The notes under the pieces were generated by a model. That model worked only from the letters and a program-made list of their open reading frames with translations. It did no database searches and was not told the origin of the DNA. Positions 49,171-61,722 of a stretch of DNA of 64,000 nucleotides are shown here, in pieces (within the stretch, counting starts at the first letter, position 1; every line of letters begins with the position of its first letter). The stretch is from Holacanthus passer (lineage: Eukaryota; Chordata; Actinopteri; Pomacanthidae). The position numbers were made by a program, and so were the translations under genes. Location: assembly GCA_025331565.1 (NCBI GenBank), contig JAFREQ010000017.1, positions 1,550,001 to 1,614,000 on the forward strand, written 5' to 3'.

Positions 49171-52100
49171 GTGGTGTTGAGATGTGTTTCAGCCTCTATG
49201 CATGACAGAGGAAAATGAAGAAAAAAAAAACCTACACGGCTCGGTTTCTGGTTTGGATCCCAATATTCACTTGCTTTTTTCCCCTTTCTGTCTTGCTGTA
49301 TTTATTTTACGCAGACACTTGCCAAGATGGCAAGAGCTCCCTGTCACTGGTTTGGCAGTATCCACGCAGTGTATATATTCGAAAGGGCTCTAACCCGTAT
49401 GCACACAAGTTATTTATCTGTATCAACAACAGAGGCATTGTGCACCAAAAAAAAAACTGCCCAGTTTCTCATGTTTGTCTGCATCAAACTTTAATCCCAA
49501 TATGAAACCTCTTCCACAGAGTCGCGCTGAGAAGCATCATTAACATGCAGGTTGCTATCTTCCTCACACTGGGCCAAGAATAAACAGGAAAAGAAAGCCC
49601 TGAGAAAGATTGAACAGTCTTTGTTGGTATTCTAATGCCCTAAATGTCAGGATTGTACCTTTGAGGGAAAGGATCACTGTATTTAACCAGCTAATCCAAC
49701 ATGTCGAGTCAATTCACGTACAATGTGGTTATGCTGGCGAGTTAGCAGGGGGTCCTCAGCTTTCAGGAAAGGAGTTTACCATCATAAAGCAGCTGTCCCA
49801 CATCAACAGTCCCTACAGACACAGACAGTGCCGTGTTTGTGCCATAAGCCATTCTATACAAGCGCATTGTGGCAACTCCTCCGGCATTTTTTAACAGCCT
49901 GGCAACAGTAAGCTCACAGACTGAAAAGGGTCTAGACTGGTCCTCTAAAGAGACCCTCGCCTCACATTAGCACTGCGGGTTAAAAGAAACATTGCAACAA
50001 GGATACTTGTAAATAAAACCTTAATTAGGGCAGGTTACCAGAACTCAAGACTGGAACAAACAGAAACTACAGTAAGTTTTATAGCTATTAGGAGAGTGAC
50101 CACTATTAACGCAAGTAAAGGTGTAGAACTATTTATATTTCTTTAGCACATGAGTTTTCTAATTAAAGGCAAAGTCAGAAGGTCTTTGGCAAGAGATTAA
50201 AGAATTATTTGATTTATTTAGATCCAATCTGCTTTCCTCTCAGCATCACCCATCAGTCCGCTAACAACCATAGCTAAATGAGCTCTGTATCTGAAAAAAG
50301 GCGTTTCACACAAAGTTTTCTATGCTGTCCTGACCGAGTTGAATTAATTTGAATAATTTACTTTGCAGAATAGCATGAATATGGGGAAATGGTTGATCCA
50401 TCAATCTCATCTGACACTCCCCTTTAGAAGAACACTGTTTCCCGTCTGTTCTTTGTTTTTGTATATCTAATGAGCTAAGAAATAGAAAACAAAGGTAGTG
50501 CATTATATAATAAAGTCTTTTTTGGTGAGCCTGGAAGGGATTTGAAAACCCTGAATTAGTTTGGTGCTGTATGAGCATGCAATTTCCTCTCCCTCATCCA
50601 CAGAGCACACCACTGCCACGGTGTTCATTTCCACTGGCTTCCTTCAGTGGCCACATCTGAAGATTCCTAAGCTTGAGCAGGGATTGGAAACTAACCTACT
50701 GTCCAGCGTGAACACAGCTATGTGAGCACACCATGCCACTATTTCCAGTCAGAGCGCTCTGACGTCACACCGTTAATCCCTTTCACCATACCACCCAAGC
50801 CTCGGGGAGACCACACCAAATCCAGCGCTCACCCCTTTGAGCAGAGGAGCGAGTACCTCTGGGATTGAATTAATGAGGCTTATTACATACTGTAAACCAG
50901 TAATGAAGTTCACAGAAGGCAAAGCACTAAGAGCCGCACCAGTAAAGGAGAGGTCGGATCACGGTTGTTTGCCAGTTGGGAGAAAAACTCTCCTACAAAA
51001 TCACAAAAAGTTATGACTCATAAGCAGCAAACATCCAGGAGACAAAGACACCCTCAAGGACAAGTGGACTTCTGAACCAAAACAAAGCCTTGATTCAGTG
51101 ATCCCTTTGAAAATCTAGATTTTTCAGTCCATTCATTGCAAAGTCACATGTATTTGATATCACAGCACACGTGCTTCTGCAAGGTTTGTGTTATTTCTCA
51201 TTTTCAGGCCTCCATTGGTTTCCATTCTCTTCTGTATAGTATGAAGATAAGATTCTTAAACTTGGTGTGTAATCCATCGAGCCTGCAATTTTTATAGTAG
51301 TTCTCGGTGCAAAGTTTTCAAATCTATCTGCACTTAAACTCATTATTATGCAACTATAGTCTGACTTTAAGAAAGAATTGTGTGGACTTGAGTGAACCGT
51401 AATGGGTTACACAATTTAAACAAGTTTTAAGAGTCTGCCAATTTATTTTCGTAGTGAAATGAATAGAAACCACTGGCTGCCTGGAATGATGGGAAAAATA
51501 CAGCCAAGTTTCTGAAACAATATAGCATGCATTCGAAAATGGCACCAAAATTGTGTGCAAGATCTGTAGTTATGAAGCCAAAACTTGAAAACTTATTGGT
51601 AAAGTCCTTTAAATCAGTCTACTCAGCAAACACAAAGAAGAGTTTATGAGAAATGATCTCACTTACTTTCAGGAAAAGACTGAACCACTTCAATCTGGTT
51701 TATAATAAATCAGCGGAGTATTTAAAAAGCGGCAATTTCAACAAAGCACTAGTACTCCAAATGGTAGCGCTGCTCCTACAGATGAGAGGAGGCTCTCTAG
51801 AAAATAACAAATGACCTAAGTGGTTAAAATGGTCTACAAAGGCCTGGAAGCTGCTACGCCAACTCTGCAGCACTTTCCACAGCTACACAAAATATCCACT
51901 GGGACAGTTTTTGTAAGTACTTCTTTCCTCATATACTTATTCCCATAATCATGGCCTGTGACCTAAAGGACATCATTCCTCATTTCCCTTCGGACAGAGC
52001 CTGGCCAAACAGTGCGAAATCCTGCAGGAGTCCCCCCGTCGACCCAAGTCTCCCAGAACCTAAAAAACTGCCAGAAGAACTGAATGAGCTGTTGCAACGG

Positions 52101-53574
52101 GCGAATAAAAATTTAGCTCACTTGCACTTAGTTAGCTGATCTTCCCCGACTGGCCACTAGGAGACGTGGCAACATCTGCAGACATCACACTAAATTTAGA
52201 CTGTTTAGTTCTCTATACTTCTGAAGTGGTGCCTTGCATCAGCCGAACCCAATTTCCTTCAGTAAGCTCCCATCTTTAAGTACTTGTCCTGTCATATAAT
52301 ATCTTTAGCAGGCCAATTCTATGACTTCAAATCAAACATAAGCACACACAAGAATTAGGTCAATTAAATCATGGACTGCTTTCAGATCCGACCGCTCCCT
52401 AAGTATGGATCTGTTGTGATTGAAGCGTTGTCTCTTGCATGTCCAGTCCAAAAAATCTTTTCAGCTTGTGTGCTTTGGCCTCATCTTGATGCACCCGTCT
52501 CCTACTGCACAAACACCGGCCAAATCCTGCAGCTTTGTCCCACCTTCCCAGACTGGGAAAAGAACACATTGGCATGCAAACTGCTACACAATTCATCCCT
52601 CTCACCCTCTTACAAAACACAAGGTTTTTTTTAATTTTACGTCATTTTTTAATGCATCACACAGATGTTATTTAGTTGCTTCAGCTACAAGACAGGAAAA
52701 ATCATAAAGCTGCAAAGAAACTTTGCTCATTACTTTGCCAAATACCCAAACAATATAAATGATTACTTTTTACTTTATGCCCTAATTTCATGAGTAAACT
52801 GTGCAGTCCCTAGACTCAAACTACTTCTTGGAGGTGGTTAACAGGTTGTGGCATCACTGAAGCAGCATTGTGCTTTTTAATATTTGTTTTCTAATAAATT
52901 TCAATTTATCACTTCCTGTCATGTCGTGAAGATTTCCTGCTGTAAACAAACCCAACACCAGAATTCAATTTTAACAAACAGGATAAAACTAATCAGAAAC
53001 TTCTCTGTTTTGCAACCACATGTTGTGAATTTGCCTGACAAGACAGGAGTATTTTAACATTTTAGCTATCACATCAAAATTTTGATTTCTGGCAAAGACG
53101 TCCTCTTTCCTTGGATCAGTCCAATGAAAGCTCCTCCAGTGTTTACATTGTTGTCCACGGTGTCCACAAAGGCTTTGTCCACTCTGAGATAACAGATTTG
53201 TGTTTGTTTCTTCACATGGCTCAATTGTGGGAGATAAAGGCCAAACGTTAGCAAACGTCTGGCAGCTCCAGTGGGATCAGTCTGTTTCTGAAGGGAAGTG
53301 TTTTTCAGACCGATAGCTCTTCCCTTCCAAGTGGAAAAAGAAGGGCAAACTCCATCTAATCGTGCTGGCACTTCATTAGGATGCCCCCGATCTGTTATCA
53401 GAGCCCAGGAGAGCTGGGAGGGACAGGGTGAAGGGAAGTCCCTGCAGCGAGACAAAAAGCACGGACAAAGACGTCTGAGCAGCAGAGCTGGAGTTTAGGA
53501 GAGAGGAGGCCTTGTGAACTCTCCCCCATGTCTGTCCTGCATGACAGATGCAGAGGCCCAGTCAGTGACAACAC

Positions 53575-53660
53575 GCGGGGGCGGGGGGTTGAGGAGGGCG
53601 AACATGTTGAATAAACATATTCAGTCCTCCGCTGCCCCCCCGATCCCCCCCCCCCCCCTC
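53575..53660. repeat. G-rich tract followed by C-rich tract with C14 run
   Basis: The plus strand has GGGGG-C-GGGGGG-TTGAGGAGGG at about 53577-53598. About 37 bases later come C7, GAT and C14 (53635-53658). On the opposite, transcript-sense strand the second part is G14-ATC-G7, which fits the simple quadruplex rule of four G-triplets with short loops. Confidence 0.9.
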
Positions 53661-56600
53661 CAAATGAAAACCTCAGTTGATATACAATATAGATTCATCG
53701 GATAGCTCAGTTTATACTGTGTGTTTATACACCAGGACAAATGTACCTTCTCCAGCCAAGAGATCATGATGTTTCTATCTCCAAACAAACATCCTCAGAC
53801 CCTGCTACATGTTCTCCAGACGTCTAGGATGTGTTGATAATGTCGTGTGATAGCCGAGACAGCGAGACAGTCCAAAAAGAAACAGTGATGAACTCTGGAA
53901 AAAGGACAGCTTAACTCTTAACAGCCCAGCTCCTTGGAAAAAAAAAACCAGAAAGTCAAAGAACTGTGCGAGCAGTGGCTCAGCTCTCAAGGTTTCATAT
54001 GCTCACTTCTGCACGATTCATTTAGGGACTGTCCTCACACGTAAATACTCCACCGCAATTACAACGGAAAAACAGGCACTTTGGATGATGATTTGCCAGC
54101 GAAATCGATGGGGCTTCTTGTTTACCCCTCCCTTGTTTCCCAATATTGCCATGGTTACAAACCACCACTTGAGCCTCATCTACACGCCACTTTTGCACGC
54201 ACCCTGCATGAGGTAAATCGCCTCCTTTTCCCTCTCAGCATCTGCTTTCTTTCTCACTCTTCCTCCATCCGCATTCCCCATTTGTTTCAATCATCTTCTT
54301 CATTCAGTCTCTTCAAAAGAGTGCAGGTCAGAGCACTGTCCTTTCTTCTGTTCAGTTTTCCATTCAGCGTCTTCATGGATAATTCTTTCCTTCCTTTTCC
54401 TCAAACTTTATGCATAATGAAAAGCTGAAGGTCAATAGAGAAATTTCTGCAAGGACAGGCCTAAATGGGGACTTTTAAAATGTTATGATGAAATTATTGT
54501 GTTATTTTAGACATTTAAATCAATAAATCACAAACTAAACTAAACTGGTCTGGTGTGAAAAAGTGTTTTTTCAAAATAATTTCTCTCTATCTATCTCCTG
54601 CAGAAATTACTTTCTGTGGAGCGTGTCAGAGCTTGGCCCAGTCCCACGACAGCAGCGGTGCCCTTCCCCCAGCTCTTTAGCAAAAACATTCACCATACTT
54701 CGATGTGTATGTGTGTTAGTGTGATGAATAAAGAGCGGAAGCAACAGGGCATAGGGTGACTTCACACTTAAACAGCCTGTTTACAAGTCATTTACAGAGC
54801 TGCAGGAGGGAGAGCGGCTCGGACTAGTCTCCCAAAGAAAGCCCTTCTTTCAGAAACACACAGAGCAAAAGGAGGCTGCAGAAATGTTTTGCAGACTCTA
54901 CCTCCTGAAATGAGGTTCCTTAGAGGACAAAATGTTGCGTCTTGTTAAGGTAGAAAGGTTCCATGAGCGGAAGAGTTCTCTGCAGTTCATTTCATATTAA
55001 GGGGGAAGGCAATATTTCAAAGATTACTTCATGGCAATAAGAGAATAAAAAAATAGATGGATACCACTAAGCCTATTAGAGTGTAGAATTAGTATGCTTG
55101 AGGTAAAAAAAACATGGAAGGGAAAGCACATAAATAAAAAATGGTGCAGTAGCAGCGATGACAGGATTGGTGACAGGGGAAGAGCACTGACTGAAACTGG
55201 CTGAGATTTAAAGCCTGAAAAGGAGCCTAATTATTTTCTCATCTTTCCCTTGCACAGTCATGATATACTCCATACGTTATTGCTCATGAAAAGGTGACTA
55301 CCAAAGCATTGCGACATGTGCATTTAACTTCTTAAACTAGAGCTTAAACACTCAAATTACACATAGTGGTCCAAATGTTTTGTGCTTGCATGCGGGGAGA
55401 GTTAGGAGGTTTAGATGCAAATTTCCTGTCAGACACTACCAGGAACATTACAGGAAGCTCACAGCGCTGAGGCTTACATTTTAGGGATGCACTGGAACTG
55501 TAATGTATGATTTAAAAATCCTGATCATGACCATGAAATGCACATTTTTGCATGAGGGTATTATCTATCGAGCAGCACAATATGTAAGAGACTCTACATT
55601 TACCATTCTGTTTGCTTTGGAGACCATACATCCATTGGATTGAGCCCAGGAGATCTTGTCAAAATCAACTTTAAACATCACTCAATGGCTTCCCCCTGGG
55701 CTGAGAGCAGTATTTATTTTTAATCAAAGCTTTTGTTATACTTCATGATGAAACCGCCTGTGACCTGTATTCACAGTGTTGGTCGATCTGTCAGGAGAAT
55801 ACGATCGTCAAGATATTAGACCAGCAGGCCCATGACTGAAAGTGTGACAGTTAGCAGTCGTGATGGATTGAAAAAAATGTGACTTGCATATTTCCCTCCT
55901 CTCCTTCAAAACCTGGATGCACATGAGCAAAACCTGCTCTGCAATCAGCAGGAGAAGACTGTGGTTGTAATCAAAAGCTGTGAATGGGTTGCAGGAAGGA
56001 AACAAAACAATTAAACAGCCATAGGTGACTTTTCCTAAATTAGTAAATAGCTAAAAAGGCAAATTACCCAGTTCAAGACAGACCTTTGAATAAGTTAGTG
56101 TTATTCCAGCATGCCATGACTTCACAAGACAAACTGCGACATTAATCATCAAATCCACTGTCTGGGCTAATCAGCTCACGCAAGCACTAAGCAGTTGATA
56201 GTAAAAACTGGCAGCAGGTGAATCTGTAACTCTTCAGGACCAGGCATCAAACCAAAGAGCTGCACAGATCAGCAAACCAATATCATTCACATCTGCACAA
56301 ACCTCTTCAGTGAGATTACATGTGAGTAGCACCCACCACATGAGAGCAACGCCGTACTGAAGTCATTCCGCAGCAAAAACGCAAAAAGAGAGAACAGGTG
56401 ATTGAAGAGGTTGCTTGGTTGTAAATAAGGGCAGATGGATCCAGACGAGATGATCCAGTATTCTGTAACACATGATAGAAATGCACCTGAGATTTGATGC
56501 TTTTGTAGTAGCATCAGGTATCTGATGAAATATATGATGCAGCATTTCCAGGGTTCTCAATAAAGACACAGCCAGGTTTGACTGGAAAAGGCTTCTGAAA

Positions 56601-57990
56601 CCAGATGTCTGGATGCCTTTAGCCCTGGTGATGATGAATTGGCTTGTTGAAAGCATCAACAACTTGTTTCTCCATTAGCTGGGCTACTGCACCGACCGGC
56701 TCCTTGTCTGCATTGATTTGAGTGGTGAGTCGGGTTTTTAGAGGCCGCTGCAGACAATACACACTTTTTCTGGGAACTTAACCATAAAGTATTTTTTCAT
56801 ACATCCTCTGAGGGTGATCAGCCTTGATTGAAAGTCTGAAAGAAAGCCTCTGTACAGTGTGCACAGGCCACTCACAGTAAAAACACAAAGATGTTGGGTC
56901 AGTACTTTTCACTTTGCATTCCAAGGTGCTGCAACTCAATATGGTTCTGCCCCGATTGGATCAGATTGGCTGCATGTCCAGCTTTCAACCTACGCTGGAA
57001 TGGAAAGGTGGTGTAAAGCACTGACATGCATCATTTTAGTTTTGCCATGAAAGGCCAAAATAATGTCTGTTTCATAAATTTCCCTGCTCCTGGGTCTCTT
57101 CTGTTGATGCAATGGGTCTCACAAGATGCATTTGTGAAACAATCTGGGAGGAACCCAGGGCACTGATTAGAGAATTTCTTCCACCCTAAAACCGTGTCTA
57201 CATCAAGACACGCACATACACACACACCCCAGAGTCCCTGGCTTTTTGTTCGCCGTTTCTGATACCACATCACACATCTTGAGTCCTGCACTCCTGCATA
57301 CCAGCTCGGCCTAATTACAGCAGAGAGTCCCACTGCTCCCCACTCTGCCTCCAGGCTCCTCACAGCACCAGGCTATACACAATAATCTAAACAAAGATTT
57401 GGCCTTTCAACACGCTGGTTAAAAGAAGCAGCACACCACTCTCAACATAAACTCTGCAGCACCAGACCAAATTAGCCTTATTGATGAGGTACGCAACCCT
57501 GTGGTAATTAGTTCCCCCGCTAAGTCTTGAAATCACCTCCTAGGACTCAGAGGAAGTCGGCATTGAGCTAAGCAGTTGTCTCCTCATTACAACTAATCTG
57601 CAGGGTTCATGTATTACCTTAGAATTAGATAAGGCATAACAGATGTCCTCCCTTATAACACGAGGGGCGTTTCTCGTAGATGTGGCAAAGGCTTCAAGAT
57701 ACGCAACCAACAGTGTGAGGGAGGACCACCATGGAGCATCAGTACAACACAGACTGGGAGTCTGGTTGGAGCAGGCCTGGGTGCCTCTCTGTCTGAAGCC
57801 AAGACAGACAACGCTTGGGTAACCGCAATGTAAAAGTGGAGCGTCTCACCCCACGAACCTCTTTTTCCGTTCTCTCTCTCTCTCTGTCTTATTTTCTGTC
57901 TTACAAGGCTTGAAAAAACTACTTACTCACTAAAATTAAGCCAGGTATGAGTACCAGATTATGTTTGGCATTTTTACTTGATAAATGCAG

Positions 57991-58054
57991 ACAATTAATC
58001 GATTATCAAAATTGATAAATAATTGCAAAATTTTCTGTTGATCAGCTAATTCAG
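57991..58054. mobile_element. Remnant resembling an ATTAATCGATTA-type fish repeat
   Basis: AATTAATCGATTATCAAAAT and, further on, TTTTCTGTTGATCAGCTAAT match the pattern of a dispersed AATTAATCGATTATC...TTTTCTGTTGATCGACTAAT repeat that I know from teleost sequence. It is diverged, and no terminal repeats could be assigned. Confidence 0.5.
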
Positions 58055-58074
58055 TCTATCATTTCAGAGCTATT

Positions 58075-58271
58075 GGGGCTGGGCATCATTTGAATAAGTG
58101 TGATGAACAATACAGATAACAAAATAACTAAATACTTTGTGCGATACCTCACTTTGTTTTTATAAAAAAACTCCTTTCTCATGTAAGAAAATAACTTCTT
58201 GTGAGAAAAAAACACAGCGCCTCGTCACATTTCAGCCAGTGCCGAAAAAGTACTGAGGTTCAATACCAGCC
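58075..58271. mobile_element. Remnant resembling a GGGCTGGGTATCG-type fish repeat
   Basis: It begins GGGGCTGGGCATC and ends with GCCGAAAAAGTACTGAGGTT followed by CAATACCAGCC. These resemble the two ends of a dispersed fish repeat with GGCTGGGTATCG and CCGAGGTTCGGTACC words. The interior is too diverged to classify. Confidence 0.4.
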
Positions 58272-59619
58272 TGAAGCACTAATTGGTCCACACAGGAGCT
58301 GAGAGCTTTCACAGCATCATTACTGTTAACAAGCATCTGCAAAACATCCTGCTCTAATAGTGTCAGTTCAGGCCGACGTTTTCCTGACCACACAGAGAGA
58401 TAGCCTTGGCTTTACCTCTGGCCTTGTTTGCATTTTGCATGCTTCCCTCTCTTTTACCACTTCTTTCCTGAAACGCTACCCCCCGTCACCCTTCTCTCAC
58501 ACAGGGAGCTGAGGTATTGACTAATCCCTGTGTTCAGCCACCTTCGCAGCCCTAATCAGACCTCGTCGTAAACCAAAATTGATCTAATTGAAAACAGAAA
58601 TGGGATGATCTGACCACACGCCCTGTTTCCATGAGCTTGTTGGGCTCAGTGACATTCTTCTCAATCGTTATTTCAACTGGCAGTCAGTGCAGCAGCAGCA
58701 AGGCTGGAGCAAAAGGGGGGGGCTGAGGTTACTGGCAGACAAAAGCGATGCATTCTTTGTAACAGTCAAGTTCTGGATATGGAGACAATTTGCTCAGTGG
58801 TTAAGATATTTTTGGGCTGTGTATATATAGTGCATGCTTTTCTAGAAAGACACAGTTTTGTCATGAGTGTAAAATACAACATGCAACAGGCGAATGAGTA
58901 TGTGCCATCACATTACCTGCACTTCATCATCACACCAAAAATGATTTGTTGCTCTTTGTTTGGGATTTAGTTTCCTGGTTACTGATTTTTGTTACCTGGC
59001 AAGCTGTCACTCAGCGTCTGCTTTCCAGTCTGGTGACTTCTTATGGACAGCAGGAGACTGGATGGATGATTTAGCACAGATTTGCTTTGGAACAGAATGA
59101 ATATCACCAGCAGATGATGCTTCCTGATGCCCAGCTTGTTTAGCGGTGCCAAGTGCCTTGCACATGTGCAGGAGGACCACGGGCTGTGAGAACAGAAGGC
59201 CTGGCAGCCCTTGTCACAGCAAGCCCTCTCAGTCTGCCCCCCCTTCCCATTCAGTCGTCTCAAAGGAGGAGGGAGGCAAAGTGAATAATTGTCTCTATTT
59301 ACAAAGGTCAAGTAAAACTGCTCCTCTTGAGCCTGAAAACAACGCTGTGACAACGTGACCGTGGAGGCACACACACCTGCAGTCTGACTTCACTCTGTTG
59401 GTAATTTACACCCATTTCTTTCTTGCATCACCAAATTAGTTAAGCCTGGGCCTGATCTAACTGGGGCCCACAACGCAGCGTGTTCGCGTCACTCCAGGGA
59501 GGCCTGAGCGTCCCCAGGCAGGAAGATGTGCTGCTCTCACCTGCTCCGATCCACATGTCACCGCTCCAGAGGGAAACGGGGGGAAGTGAAGAGGTGAAAT
59601 TGGATCACAGAAGGGACAC

Positions 59620-59717
59620 TGCAGTGTGGGAAAAGGAAGTGGGAAGAGATAAGAAGTCTGGACGGACAAGGAGAAAGAGTAAAGAGAGACAAACAGAGAC
59701 AAAGAGACAGGAAGAGT
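59620..59717. repeat. Purine-rich tract
   Basis: A plus strand strongly biased to A and G (GGAAGTGGGAAGAGATAAG and onward, with AGAGAGACAAACAGAGAC). On the cadherin transcript strand it is a polypyrimidine tract, but no AG-bounded coding stretch follows it. Confidence 0.8.
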
Positions 59718-60601
59718 GACGGCGATCCCACCCCTCGGAGTCAGAGGATAGATGTTAGAGGAGGGATCAACAGCTGGATCCAGCTGCTGAGTCGGAGCTT
59801 TGTCACAGCTGCCAGAGGCCGACTGTCCCTCTGGAGACTCTCGCCTGTTTTCTTTCTCTGTCTTCTCTCCCCACACTCACACTCTTTCATAGAAACTTGG
59901 AGTCAGTGCTGAGAAGTCTGTCTCACCTGCAGCAGACACTCTGGCAGACGGACTGTACTAATGAAACTTCTTGTCCCATGAGAGAGCCATATAAGCCCAT
60001 CTTCCTTCCTTGCCAGATGTGGGCAGGAAAACCCTCCGGGAGGCTTTTATCTCTCAACTTTTGCTTCACAGCCAACACTTTGCGTGGCTGCATCTTAGCC
60101 TGTACTGACCCTTTACAGTCGCCCTGAAATCTTAGAAACACTGCAAAACAGATACCAACAAAGAATAGTGATTGCATATTTTTCAATTATATCGCTGGCT
60201 GATGGTTGCAGCAACAATCTTATGAAATTTAAGATGTATATAAACTGTATAAAACATTTCAATAATAATTAAAATAAACCGGTTTCTTTTCCAAAGCAAT
60301 CTGACATAAATGAAGTACTACTGAAACAATTTGATGAGCCAGTCGACAGTACATTTTGATAAATGACACAGCTTTTAAGTGATTTATCAAAATGCCAAAC
60401 ATTCCCTGGTTCCACCTTTTGAAACGTGACAAATTGCTGTTTTTCTCAATTTTATATCATTTAAATTGAATATCTTTGTGTTTTTGGACTGTTAGACAAA
60501 GCAATTTACCTCACATTTGTCTCTGTGAAATTGTGTTGGATATACAGAATACAGCTGCTTTCTGGCATTTCATATACTTAATGAGTAAATGATTGTTTGC
60601 A

Positions 60602-60625
60602 AGAATAATCAAGAGAATAATCAAG
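60602..60625. repeat. 12-bp tandem duplication
   Basis: AGAATAATCAAG is repeated twice without mismatch. Confidence 0.93.
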
Positions 60626-61405
60626 AATGAAAACTCTATAATAAACACAGAATTTGCTTTAGTGGTCTTTTCTATTCTGTCTCACGTGTCGGTGTTCAAA
60701 CACCCACAGCGTCGGTTTTCCACTAATGAACAGTATTTCCTCCCAGCTTCTGTATTCAACCATATAACATTAAAAGTTTTACCACAACTTTCTCCTCTTC
60801 CTGTGCTGTTGGAAAGAGAAAAGCGGTGGATTTGCTGATGGACGTCTGAGCACAATAAAATGCGCTCAGCTGTCTCAAGCACAGCAACTTTGACCTGAAC
60901 ACCCACACTCTATCCAGATGTACATCAGTGTTTATGTTTGCTTCAGTGCCCCTGCTCGGCCCAGGAGTAAGTGTTCAAGGAAGTATTACATTTGCAAACA
61001 CATTAAGTAGCACATCCAGTTTCCTGCAATTTTACCATTCCCTGAAAATACTGTTATACCGCAGAGCCACAGCGAAGCTTGGTAGTTAGCAGGAGGAAAA
61101 AGAAACAGGGGAGACCAAAAGCAGAGTCAGCTCGCCTCAAGCTATACCAGTCTCACGGGGAGACAGGCCAGTCTGGTATTAAAACAGACAAGTGAACATT
61201 TCGTTTGACACAAACTATCCAGAAAAATGTCTGGTGAGAACAGATTACATGGTTTGTGTACCAAAATACTAGTCTGAAACTGGCAATTCAGCTCATCTCC
61301 TGAGTTAGTCTCTTTTGGATACTCCGGAAAAGCTTTACATGAGAAGATAGCAGGATTTATGACATGGAGAAAAAGTAGCAAGGGAGAGGGAGTGATTGAG
61401 CAAGT

Positions 61406-61722
61406 CGGGAACAGATTGCGAGTGTGCAGCAAAATTGCAGGCACGAACTTGAATGACCTTCCTCATCTGTACAAGGTTAGGACTTTGAAGAAGGCCCAGA
61501 CAGTTCTGGCTGATCTGAGCCACCCCGGGTCCAAGGAATTCAAGTTGCTTCTGTCTGGCCGCAGACACAATCTGTCAAGATGCAGGACCAGTAGACTCAG
61601 GAACTCATTTGTCCCTGCAGCCAAATGTGATTTTTTTTTTTGTATGTATTGTATATTTATTATTATTCATCTAACTGCTGAACAGCAAATTGCCCCTCGG
61701 GGATAATAAAGATATCTTAACT
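61406..61722 (+). mobile_element. 5'-truncated LINE 3' end (L2/Rex-like)
   Basis: The plus-strand frame reads NRLRVCSKIAGTNLNDLP, then TLKKAQTVLADLSHPGSKEF, then LLLSGRRHNLSRCRTSRLRN and SFVPAA. This is the pattern seen at the C-terminal end of reverse-transcriptase proteins of fish L2/Rex-type non-LTR retrotransposons: HP, LLPSGRR, RTxRxxxSFxPxA. The 3' tail, AATTGCCCCTCGGGGATAAT followed by AAAGATATCTT, also fits such elements, which often end near AATAAAG words. Only about 70 codons plus the 3' untranslated part remain, so the copy is dead on arrival. The exact clade cannot be settled by eye. Confidence 0.78.

Larger units (their letters stand above)
45866..57990. other. Non-coding, probably upstream intron, fifth part
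   Basis: No supportable gene. It contains a pyrimidine-rich tract at 49031-49170 and the G-rich/C-rich pair at 53575-53660. A short inverted repeat (CTGCATC at 46009-46015, GATGCAG at 46028-46034) lies in a locally GC-rich patch. Open frames such as 53069-53455 show no family resemblance. Confidence 0.55.
58272..61405. other. Non-coding, probably upstream intron, sixth part
   Basis: No supportable gene. It contains a G7 run near 58718, a purine-rich tract at 59620-59717 and a perfect 12-bp tandem duplication at 60602-60625. Open frames at 58979-59374 and 59457-59876 are compositionally driven and resemble no family I know. Confidence 0.55.

Noticed and set aside
53069..53455. Possible cadherin-like VDNN motif on the minus strand
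   Set aside because: The rest of the frame is Pro/Ser/Arg-rich with no repeat pattern and no suitable splice sites.
59457..59876. 139-codon minus-strand frame rich in Ser, Leu and Phe
   Set aside because: It is driven by the purine/pyrimidine tract on this stretch, with no domain seen.
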